NCBI RefSeq assembly: GCF_007655135.1
Contig: NC_045127.1
Span: 7,449,001 to 7,513,000 of the forward strand
Direction: 5' to 3'
Length of the DNA: 64,000 bases
From: Punica granatum
Taxonomy: Eukaryota; Streptophyta; Magnoliopsida; Myrtales; Lythraceae
The position numbers and the translations under genes are program-made. The notes below the pieces were generated by a model, which worked only from the letters and a program-made list of their open reading frames with translations, searched no databases and was not told the origin of the DNA. Positions 51,758-61,131 of this stretch are shown one piece after another; the stretch's first letter is position 1; the number at the start of each line of letters is the position of its first letter.

Positions 51758-52137
51758 CATTCCATTCCAGCGACAAAGTTACACAGTGGCTAGTTGATTC
51801 GGATGTTCGAGATGTCATACTGTTGACAAACCATAATTCATGTATGTAGGCGGATTTTACCTATAGCTATTTGAAATCTAACTTATTAGAGTATTACTAC
51901 TGTAAGTGGATTCGACAACAAATAGGGAACATTTCACCGGAAAAAATACAAAAATTTCTATGCTACAAATAAAAAGATACTAAAATTTATCAATAGTCGG
52001 ATTCGTTATACAATTCCAATACGGGGTGGTGCACATCGAGAAGAAAAGCTTGTATACTAAAATTAAAAAATAAAAATGGTAAGAACGGAATTGATGTTAT
52101 ATTAAGAACATATAGGTTATATATATGGGAAGCGCCT

Positions 52138-54274
52138 TGATAACTCTCGGTCTTTGAGTGTTTATTATCCCTCCTTGTGCATGAATCCAGCTAATTCATC
52201 GATGAAATTAGTGTTTTTAGATAGTTTTTATATCAATTATAATGACCTGGTGATGTTTAAGTCTTTTGTTGGTGTTTTGGTAATTTTGACTCTCATTTGC
52301 TCTCATTTGCTCTCATTTTGGCAATGGTAGGTGCGGATTTGAGAATTGGGCAGTAGGTTCAATGTTGCAACACCTGCTTTTCAGAGTTGCAATGTTGGAG
52401 CTGGACAAGAAGTCGGTAGACTCAATGTCGCAACACTCGCTTCCGGAAGTTGCAACACTGGATGACCACCCTTTTGCCCTCAAGCACAGACTTTCTTTTG
52501 GATAGTCAACAATTGTAGGCTCTTTTAGAGATCAATTTTTTCAACTTGCACGCGTGATAAGCCCTTATTAATAAGGGTGAAGACAAGAAAATTAAGTTGT
52601 GTTATCTTATATAAATAAAGCTTATAGAGAGAAGGGGGATCACTCACATCATCATGCATCATATCTCTTCTTCTTTCTTTTTTCTCCTGTTCATAAGAAG
52701 AGGAGGGGAGGAAGAGGGCTAACAAGGGAGCAGCAAGGCCATCTTCACTTCAATAAAGGAGAAGAGTCGAGCTAGGAGTCAAGAACCGATAATACTCGAA
52801 CTTTTCTCTTTATTTTCCTTTTGTTTATCCGACGAATGTTTATGAGATGATGTATATTTTGGCCATGAATTAAGTTTGTTCTAGGGTTTCGATGAACTTG
52901 ATGTATAATTAACCCTTGATACTCTCTTAATCTTTTTGATGAATGAATTGAGGTATTTATTTCTTATCCGTACTTAATGGATATGGTTGCTTGATCACCA
53001 ACTATATTGATATGGTAATTTATACGAACTTGATGGAGTAAGTAGGGATTTAGACTGGATTGAAATAGCTTATGTTCGACTCCGACTACTCAAGAAAGTT
53101 TGGTTGTTTCGCATGTTAGAGTTATAATAATTCGCCTTAGGCACCCTAAATCGAGATTGTTGCTTAATGAGTCTCCATAAATTGCAAGATCCATGGAGAT
53201 ATAGGAAGTTGGTTTAAGGAGATATCTTGCCTAGGCAATTCGAGAGATACTTAGGGAAGAACGTCGAATCTCGGGGTAATATACTTGGTTCATTTAAAGA
53301 AAAGAGAAGGAAAGCATGATTGTTAGAATCGCGATTCGAATCGTAAAATCTTACGATTCTACGATTCAAAGAGTAGCTAGCGATTCCGATTCTATGGCAT
53401 GAATCGGGAAGGTAGAATCGTGGCTGAATCACGATTCGAATCGCAGAATCGTAGACACCGATTATACAATTCTGATTTCAACCCAAAGTCGTATACCCTC
53501 TCTCTCTCCCTCCTCATCTCTCTTATTGTGCAACAATATTGCTTATTGGTTCTCTTATTTTATGAAAAGTTTGAAACTTACCTCTTGGTTGTAAGTGATA
53601 GAGACCTAGAAAGTTTCTGGAACTGATTCGAATTGAGTTCCGGCCGCTTCTTGATTGCCGTCTGGTTTGAGATGATTTAGGCTTGAATTTTTTTCGACTT
53701 TTTTAGGTGAAAATGATTCCAAGAAGGGATAGACCAAGAAAAAGTTAGGGAGGAAAAGCAATCCATGACCACGGTACTATATCAATTTTTATTAGAGGTT
53801 GTTATAGTAGGAGAGCTCTCTTGTGAAAACTAAGCACCATCTGATTTTGATTAACGGAGTATGAGGCAATAAGATTTATCATTTGATGTTAACTTCAATT
53901 ATTTCTGACATGGGATTTGATGTGTATATTTTTATATATATACTGTTTTTTTAATTACAGGTAGAATTTTACGATTCACTATTCGATTCTACGATTCACG
54001 ATTCCATGACCCTCGACCTATTCTAGATAGAATCACGATTTTGACAACCTTGAAGGAGAATATAAAAAAGGATTTAACGAACATCAAGGGAATCGAGACC
54101 CTAGGTCTACTGAACATAGATTTTTCAATTAACTCTGTAGTAATCTTGCTAGTTAGATTTACTTTCTTTAATTACATCTCTCATAAATTCCATGGATCAA
54201 TTCTCCATGGGAATTATACTCTACTCATTTCTATATTACTTGATACGATCTGTATAGTTGCGGGCAATATCACA
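52138..54274 (+). mobile_element. LTR retrotransposon LTR (probably solo), interrupted by a DNA transposon
   Basis: Begins TGATAACTCTCGG and ends ...AATATCACA, with a TATA box (TATATAAATA, about 52608) and a leader, as in an LTR. No gag or pol adjoins it, so it is probably a solo LTR of about 1.4 kb without the insertion at 53315-54051. It contains repeated GTTGCAACA-type blocks (52355-52465), TCTCATTTGC three times, and the perfect palindrome CCCTTATTAATAAGGG (52562-52577). A 5-bp target duplication was not found. The style suggests Ty3-gypsy, but lineage is not certain. Confidence 0.6.
53315..54051. mobile_element. DNA transposon insertion rich in GATTCGAATCG-type repeats, 737 bp
   Basis: Left end GATTGTTAGAATCGCGATTC and right end (opposite strand) GGTTGTCAAAATCGTGATTC form inverted repeats, and short ACGATTC / GAATCGT blocks recur inside both ends. 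The paralogous sequence at about 48820 lacks it, so it is an insertion. Flanking GAAGGAAAG (53306-53314) and GAAGGAGAA (54052-54060) fit a diverged 8-9-bp target duplication, compatible with hAT or Mutator. It codes for no recognisable transposase. Confidence 0.7.
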
Positions 54275-54591
54275 TCAGGTCTGGTCCAGTAACAAGACGT
54301 TGGCAAGCAATGCACCATCACAGCAAGCAATGTCTTTTTTTTTTCTTGTTCCTTTTGTCTATATTTGTCTCTATATCTTAAACCTAACTGAAAATCGAAT
54401 ACGCGCGCGCGTGCGAAAGAATCACTATGCTCGCTACGATTGGCAAGGTAGGTAGCATAATTAGTTTTTTTAAATAATAAAGTTTTCTGATAATTATAAT
54501 ATATAAAAGGCATTTTTTTTGAAAAATATGAATTACTAAATATAATAATTCTAGAAAAGAAAAGGAGGGCATTGGCATGTCTTTTAAAAAT

Positions 54592-55174
54592 GGGTAAATG
54601 ATACAGAAAATCACAAATTTTGTACATTTTCTACATTTTATAACAAACTTTTTTTTCTGTAAAATATACACAAACTATCAATCGGTTATAGATTTTACCG
54701 TGCTATTAAAATTTCTGTCAATTCTAACATGACGTGGTGACGTAGCATTAACGGTGACATGTGGCACGCGGAGATTAGCGATGTAAGACCCACATAAACT
54801 CGAGGAGGTTGGACAGCAGCGACAAGACAGCAAACAGAGCAACGGAAGTGATGGTAGGAGGCTTACGGTCTGAGGGCAGAGGGCAGAGAAGTGAAGATGG
54901 GGATGGTGATGGTGTAAAGAAGAGAAAGAGGTTGGCGAGAGCAATTTTTTTTTTTCAGATTTTTTTTTTGAAAAAATATTTATGTGGGTCCTACGTCGCC
55001 AATCTCCGCACGCTACATGTCACTGTCAGTGACATGTCACCGCGTCAAGTTAGAATTGACGGAGATCGTAACGGCATGGTAAAATCTATAATAAATCGAT
55101 AGTTTGTGTACTTTTTACAGAAAAAATTTTATAATAAAATTCGAAAAACATAAAGTTTATGATTTCATTTACCC
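54592..55174. mobile_element. Mutator-like MITE with long inverted arms, 583 bp
   Basis: Starts GGGTAAATGA and ends TCATTTACCC. The arms (about 54592-54800 and 54955-55174) are inverted copies, with blocks such as GTGACATGTGGCACGCGGAGA. It is flanked by perfect 9-bp direct repeats TTTAAAAAT at 54583-54591 and 55175-55183. Long terminal inverted repeats with a 9-bp target duplication are the Mutator signature. No transposase is present. Confidence 0.85.
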
Positions 55175-55698
55175 TTTAAAAATACGAGATGAGTGAAATA
55201 TATATGGTGGGGTTGACTTTGATCTTACAACAAGACAGTACCAGGCGACGCACCCAACGATCATAGCATTTGCACTTGTCTTATGTATTTGGCCCCGCGA
55301 CTTGTTTCTGTATTTATTCCTATTGCGAGTTCCGTCTTTCGGTGTTGTTTTTCGTTTGCGCACGTATCTCGTGTTTTCTCGAATGTGTTTTGTTTGTGCT
55401 ATGCGTTTGTACTGTTTTCCTTAATTTGAATGTAATGATCTATTTTCATCGATAAATCATTTAAGTAACATCTTTTCTTATCTATATTGTCTAAATTTAT
55501 TTGTCCGACTTCACCATCGCCAAGATAAACTATCCGATTTACTAAAACACATCTTGAACAAGAAGAGACGTCCATCTGAAAATATATCATTAATTTTTAT
55601 GCGCATATAATTGTGACTCGCCCCAGCTGGCTAAGATGTATATTTATCCATATATCTACATATAATTTTTATGCGCATATAGTTGTGACTTGTGTGGG

Positions 55699-55706
55699 TA
55701 TATAAA
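55699..55706 (+). promoter_or_regulatory. TATA box of the second defensin copy
   Basis: TATATAAA lies 60 bp upstream of the start codon at 55766, a spacing that fits a short leader. The downstream leader matches that of the other copies. Confidence 0.5.
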
Positions 55707-55765
55707 CAGATAGATAGCAGAACGAAAACCATTCCCGACCCGAGAAGTTATTCCTCCAAATTTCA

Positions 55766-56343
55766 ATGGCCAAGCAATTAGCTAACAGCTTCACTCGCTC
55801 TCTCGTGCCTGTGCTCCTGATGTCTCTGTTTTTAGTATTTACAGGTATAGGGTCCCATCGCGAACGCATTTGTAACATCGATGTCGAGGCACCCCGGGCC
55901 ATTCTTTTTCTGTTCATCTTGTGACAAAACATTGGCTTTCAATTTATGTTCTTTTTCTTGAAGTGCCTAACATATAATATGGGCTTTCTGATACAGAAAT
56001 GCCAATAGCAGAAGCGAGAGTCTGTCAGAGGCTCAGCACGACGTGGTTGGGTTTCTGTGGGAATTCTGGCAACTGCGATCGGCAGTGCAGGGAACGGGAA
56101 GGTGCTCTTCATGGGGCTTGCCACACTAAGTTCCCTGGAGTCGCATGCTTCTGCTACTTTAGAGCATCACTGATGGAGGGAGACGAGTTCCAAATTCAGG
56201 GAATCTACTCTGATACCATGTGCGCGTCCCATCACAAAAATTGGGATAAAGAAAATTTTGAAACTCAACACTCCAATGGATGGGACCATTGGTCCCATTA
56301 TTGGTCCCAAATGATTTTTATGCAGGATCCAGGACTTATTTAA
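55766..56343 (+). CDS. Plant defensin-like gene, lost eighth cysteine and stop, extended C-terminus
   Basis: Exon 1 (55766-55844) encodes a signal peptide. After a GT-AG phase-1 intron, exon 2 (55997-56343) encodes the mature region. Plant defensins are secreted antimicrobial peptides with eight cysteines in four disulphide bonds. Here seven cysteines are in the expected order, ending in ACFCYF. The eighth cysteine and the stop codon that follow in the intact copy at 60727 are replaced, and translation continues about 60 residues, the last part inside a MITE (56267-56542), to a TAA at 56341. A product could be secreted but could not form the standard fourth disulphide, so I regard it as probably decaying. 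One extra cysteine occurs in the extension. Confidence 0.72.
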
Positions 56344-56386
56344 AAAAAAAAAAGAGCCGTTGGCAACGCTGCCAAAGGATCCTTAT

Positions 56387-56417
<31 letters not shown>

Positions 56418-56542
56418 AAGTGTAGTGCACGGTGGGTCCCAAGCGCTGCAAGACTCCGCCAGCTGACAGCGTCAGAGCGCCTAATTGGTGCGCCTTGAAT
56501 TGGGACCGGATTGGACCGGCTCAAAATCCCATTGAAGATGTT
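56267..56542. mobile_element. MITE overlapping the end of the defensin-like frame
   Basis: Left end AACACTCCAATGGATGGGACC and right end, on the opposite strand, AACATCTTCAATGGGATTTTGAG form short inverted repeats. The interior has an (AT)n run (56397-56416) and no gene. It supplies the stop codon of the extended defensin frame. Confidence 0.55.
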
Positions 56543-57701
56543 CTTTAATTACTGCTGATGAAAGACCACCAAAATCACTGTATATGGTCTCTACTTCTCT
56601 GCATTCCTAAATAAGCCGTCCTCTGTTGTTGGCAATGTTTACCATCAGTTCGTAATAAGTCCCATGTTTCAAAAGTTGCGACTGTTCAGATATGCAACAG
56701 CTCGGTGAGTATTCCTGAGATGTCCGATTTCAACCCAAATATTGGCCATCATCGATCTTCCATAATTAAGCACTACGACAATTCCCCTAATCAAGACATA
56801 TAACAAAGCGGAGCAGCTCGTGAAAGGAAATCTGTTTAGTTCGTGTGATTACAAGTCCAGATTGGACGGCTCAAGCCTTTCAGCATCCATTTCTTTGCAA
56901 AGCTACGCGCACAGAATGATTTCTCGAATTTCCGATAGTGTTCCTATGAAATCTCATGATTTCACAACATCAGAGAGCTTAGACAAAGCTCCATTGTTAT
57001 ACACATTCAAACTACACGAGCTCTCAGTGCTTTCACTCCCACCATTTTCCAACGCCATGCTAAGTATTATTCGACAGAATGAAGAGAGTCTAGAATGCAA
57101 GGTGATGGCGCTATGAATCGTGACAGTAAAATTCCCGAGCATTTCATGTTCCATCCATCAGTACATAAACGTTGCCAAGTCAGGACGTTCCATGGCAGTG
57201 TGGTCTTCAATCTCCATGTAGCGACAGAAACTCGAGGAGCAGAATCACTCTGCAGCTATCTTGTATTTTTTCCAGGAGAACAGAGTATGTCCATTAATTC
57301 CCTCAACCAGTTACAATGTTCATATCTCCAAACAGGCAACCTATGCATTATAAATAAAGGAAATAATTATTAATCTATATATAAACCTCTGCCAACCGAG
57401 ACGAGTCCTGATTGTGAGGAAAAAAAAAAGCATAATAATGAAACAATCAAAGCAAAAAAGTTCACCATCTCCCTCTTTATCTTGCTCCCGATCATCTTGC
57501 ACTTTCTGATTATCCTCTACTATATCTTGCGCCGTGGAATGGAAATTGAATTACACTCCATCGACATTGAAGCTTCCGTACATTTTGTGTTACATTCTTT
57601 TATTCATTTATTTATTTTTCCATCTTACCGAAAGCGTGCGTCCAGCATGTTTCATATATCACAGGAGTGGTTTGAATGTAGTACTGAGGCGGTGTAGTTA
57701 A
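56543..57701. other. Intergenic DNA with unassigned frames
   Basis: The first part resembles the 3' region of the intact defensin copy (shared GTTGGCAATGTTTACCATCAG-like block near 56630). The frames at 56820-57116, 57095-57373 and 56954-57154 have no domain I recognise, and I do not call them genes. Confidence 0.45.
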
Positions 57702-58273
57702 GACTATCTCCAATGAGTATGTATCTCTCCTTGTCTCTGCCATGTAAGATGGAGACAAACTTTGAGAAAAAAAGAGAGACATACTATCAACATGGCTTAG
57801 TTCAAATGATTTGACGCTTGTTCCGTTTAAGCAAACTATCAAGTTTGAGTTCTTGTAAATGCAGAAAATTCATACTGTGAGAGTTTTACCCCTTAGTAGG
57901 CTAATCTGGCTGGACTGGATTAGTTGGGTCCTAATTGAATTTCCGAATACCATGGCTCACATCGAAAAAAATGAGAGACACCTACTCTAATGGGTATGTC
58001 TCTCCCTTTTCTCTGATGCGGACCCATAGATTTTATTTTTTTTAAGAAAGTAAGTGGATAGAGCTGCAGCGTGAGTCTACGACTGCCACGTGACAGCTGC
58101 TGATTGCTGCGTTTCTGACAAGAGACATCTCTCTGCCGAGCAGAGAAGTCTCTATTTACAGAGACGCCTTTGTGCCACGTGGGAGTGTCTTTGGCTTCTC
58201 CAGCAGCAGGCAGGTCCTTTACTAGCTCCACGTGGAGAGAGAGACGACATCGAGAGATGGACTGGAGACAGTC
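57702..58273. mobile_element. Tourist/Harbinger-like MITE carrying a nested SINE
   Basis: Left end GACTATCTCCAATG and right end (opposite strand) GACTGTCTCCAGT are inverted repeats, flanked on both sides by TAA (57699-57701 and 58274-58276), a TWA target duplication typical of PIF/Harbinger. SINE copy C sits inside. Without it the element would be about 375 bp. Confidence 0.65.
57786..57972 (+). mobile_element. Dispersed SINE-like repeat, copy C (nested)
   Basis: Carries the family blocks: ACATGGCTTAGTTCAAATGA, TTCCGTTTAAGCAAA, GAGAGTTTTACCCCTTAGTA, and an ending of CACATCGAAAAAAAT. Flanks GAGAGACATACT (57774-57785) and GAGAGACACCTACT (57973-57986) look like an imperfect target-site duplication, which supports retroposition into the surrounding MITE. 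Confidence 0.65.
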
Positions 58274-58810
58274 TAAGTGCTTAAATCAATTTATAGCAAT
58301 TTAATAGAATTTAGCTTGTTTGTTTAGCAAAAAAAATTGACTTTAAATTATTAAATTAAATAAAAAAACTCTTAATTATTAGGTAATTGAGAACTTACTT
58401 ATTTTTTCAGCTGATTTGCTCAGCCGACCAACTGCTTTTTTACTCCACAGCAATGCCCCTCATGATTTTTGTAATTGCAAAACAGTTATATTTCCAATCT
58501 ACAGCACTAAACCAGGGAGAAAGAGAGAGGAGCGATGTAGAGGAGGGGATGGCAATGGCTCCAAAGCCGACTACCACTGCCCCAGTTGACATCGCTGGCA
58601 ACACCCTCCCCGCTGTAGTCCTTGTTTTATGTCGTCCTCTCTTTTTATTTTCATTTATTTTTAATATTGAAGAATAACATTTAAAAATAGTAAGGGTTAA
58701 TGTTGAAACCAGAAAAGCTTTGTCGCAATACAAATCAATAACTTAAGTGCATATACCTTTTTCCCCAACGAAACAAAGTCTACTTAAGTACTTATTTGCT
58801 TTGGCACTTA

Positions 58811-59191
58811 GAGTTCGTTTGGGAGTGTGATTGGATGTTTCATAATTACTTTTCCTTATAATTTTAAGTAGATTTGGTGTTCGGTAAGAGTTTTTTGAAA
58901 TCACGGTTGAGGCCGAAATTGTAGTTGCAAACGTGATTTTCTAAGCCGGTTAATATGTGTTTATGAAATTTGCTTCTGCTTATTCTGTTTCAAGTATTAA
59001 TAATTACATTTCTTATCTTCAGCAGTTTTAAATTAGATTATTCCAAACACTTTATCTTATTCAGACATTAGCACTTATTTTTCAGTAATTTTTTTCAGTA
59101 CTTCTCCATCGGCAATAGCACTCCTAAACCAAGCCTTAAATTATAAACCTTAGATTTTCAGCACTTAATAAAATGTCCAAACAAACACCAC
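58811..59191. mobile_element. Candidate Tourist-like MITE
   Basis: Left end GAGTTCGTTTGGGAG and right end (opposite strand) GTGGTGTTTGTTTGG are similar inverted ends, and both sides are flanked by TTA. No coding capacity. It ends about 30 bp before the exon-2 defensin relic. Confidence 0.45.
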
Positions 59192-59222
59192 TTAAGTCTC
59201 ATATATATGTAACATGGCTTTT

Positions 59223-59336
59223 GACATAGAATTGCCTATGGCGGGCACAAGCATAGCATCAGCCAGAAACGGAGCATGCCGCGCTTAATTCCCCGGAGTT
59301 GCATGCTTCTGCTACTTCAACTGTGGATGGGTGGAT
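59223..59336 (+). pseudogene. Defensin exon-2 relic with internal deletion
   Basis: It keeps the exon start (AGAATTGCCTATGGC, cf. AGAAATGCCAATAGC), then jumps to GGAGCATGCCGC and CCCCGGAGTTGCATGCTTC, matching the last third of the mature defensin exon. The central part with the middle cysteines is missing, and an in-frame TAA interrupts it. Downstream sequence near 59400-59440 also matches the 3' region of the other copies. No exon 1 was found. Clearly non-functional. Confidence 0.75.
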
Positions 59337-59339
59337 CGA

Positions 59340-60350
59340 GCAAGATCCCACCATCCAACACTCTCGCAAATGAACAGGTATATATGTTGTTAGCTCTTTG
59401 GGTGTACTGAACAAGCCATCCTTGGTGTCAATTGATGATGTTCCATAATCAACATTGTCATACATTTTCGCTTTCTATCTGGATTCCAGTAATATCACCT
59501 ATTCGACTCAAATCAAACACTTGCCCTCTGTCAGCTCTCCGATATATATCCAACACATCAGCTCATGTAATGAATGCACCAGCTCATCAAATAATGAGGA
59601 ATAGCTCCTCTTTCCTTGTTATTCACTACCGCAACCTAGCTAGCAATTAATTCATATGGAGCGACTGAGATGCTAAACCAAAAATTCAAGTAGTTCTGCA
59701 AATTATCGTGGATATATATGCTGGCCGAATTCTGTGTCACACCACGGTAGACTTGAAAGTGCTAATGTAAATCGTAAATGCCATCATCAAACTAAAAAAA
59801 AATGAGATCTTGGAAATATAGAATTATATAGTTGGTGTATTCTCCACTTTTTCATCTAGTGTCATATAAAATCAATAGTTTCATGAACTACGTAACATGC
59901 AACTTACGCACATATATATTAGTATATGCAGATGTATCGCCATAAGGAGTGGCAAGATTCTAGGAAAGGATCACACTGACAAGGAAAATAAGGGTTCATC
60001 CTAATATTCTAATATGGCACAATCTGTACAAAATCCCTTGATTACCGTAATTTACATTGACTAGCCTCTTTGCAGAATGCCGATTGTCTTTGCGTCTCTT
60101 GGTAAGCTCAAGTCTTGGTTCAATAGATCAACATCTCACACACTTATAGCCTTTGCTACCGTAATATTATAAAGGAGGTTTATGGCTCTAGCATTTATGT
60201 AAAGAACGTGAAATCAATGATTTGAACCCAAAACCTCTTAATTTCAATTCTTTGAATCGGCATTGATAACCTCCTTACTTATCAATGTATTTTGTAATCC
60301 ACTGATAATTTTAGCAAGAGTTATTTATTCATTTGAGTTTTTGTTTTTCA
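59340..60350. other. Intergenic DNA within the defensin cluster
   Basis: No gene supported. Short frames near 59432-59650 lack any domain. The start shares 3'-flank sequence with the defensin copies. Confidence 0.4.
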
Positions 60351-60351
60351 T

Positions 60352-60427
60352 TTAATGAATTTTGACTAATTCGGCTTGAACCAGGTCAGTCTCACTAAGG
60401 GATAGAACTCTCTAACATGAATTCTTT
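60352..60427 (-). mobile_element. Dispersed SINE-like repeat, copy D (partial)
   Basis: The complementary strand reads AATTCATGTTAGAGAGTTCT, then CCCTTAGTGAGACTGACCTG, then GAATTAGTC, which is the middle of copies A-C. The head and tail are missing. Confidence 0.45.
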
Positions 60428-60635
60428 TTAATAAAAAGAGGTCGTGGGTCTGAAAGAAATAAGAAAAATAAAAATAGATGGGTACAAGATTACACCGTAT
60501 CGGACCTTTTGTCGTGAGAGCGGTTTTCTAGTTAGGAAGAAATTGATATATGATTTTATAATAAGGTCAAATCTTAGGAAAAAATTTACAAGACGATTAA
60601 TTGTGGTTTGGGGAATTCTTTTTATATTGGCAGTA

Positions 60636-60643
60636 TATATAAA
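60636..60643 (+). promoter_or_regulatory. TATA box of the intact defensin gene
   Basis: TATATAAA lies about 90 bp upstream of the start codon at 60727 in AT-rich sequence. Several overlapping TATA-like words make the exact position uncertain. Confidence 0.45.
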
Positions 60644-60726
60644 ATATATTTCTTATGGGCATATAAATGTGTGTGTAATAATAAGCAGAATGATACACCA
60701 TCTCCAGCTTGAGAAGAACTCCTTCA

Positions 60727-61131
60727 ATGGCCAAGCAATTAGCTAATAGCTTCACTCGCTCCCTTGTCCTCGTGCTCCTGATTTCTCTGCTTTTATCATT
60801 TTCAGGTATAGGGTCCCTTGGCAAGTGCTCTCATAATATCGGGGTCCATTCTTTTTCTGTTCATAATATGTAACTTAACACTGGGTTTTAGGTTATGTTC
60901 TTTTAGTCTGTATGCGAATTGATTAATCTAACATATAACATGAGCGCACCTGATGCAGAAATGCCGATGGCAGAAGCGAAAGTGTGTCAGAAGAGGAGCA
61001 AGACGTGGTCCGGCGTCTGCTTGAATACGGGCAACTGCAACAGGCAGTGCAGGAACTGGGAAGGTGCCAGGAGTGGAGCTTGCCACCGGCAGGGCTTCGG
61101 ATTCGCATGCTTCTGCTACTTTAAGTGCTAA
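60727..61131 (+). CDS. Plant defensin, intact, two exons
   Basis: Exon 1 (60727-60805) and exon 2 (60959-61131), joined by a GT-AG phase-1 intron, encode an 83-residue precursor. Exon 1 gives a hydrophobic signal peptide. Exon 2 gives the mature peptide with eight cysteines in the plant-defensin order, including the GxC before the GNCNRQC segment and the closing ACFCYFKC. Such peptides are secreted to the cell wall, where many inhibit fungi. This is the only copy in the window with all eight cysteines and a normal stop, so it is the likely functional member of the cluster. The intron after the signal peptide is the standard position for plant defensin genes. Confidence 0.92.

Noticed and set aside
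53315..54051. Regular GATTCGAATCG-type repeats that might suggest a CRISPR-like array
   Set aside because: Units are irregular, lie at transposon ends and occur in a plant genome; they are sub-terminal transposon repeats.
56820..57373. Frames of 98 and 92 codons near 57 kb
   Set aside because: No family recognised, no consistent splicing between them and no conserved motif; left unassigned.
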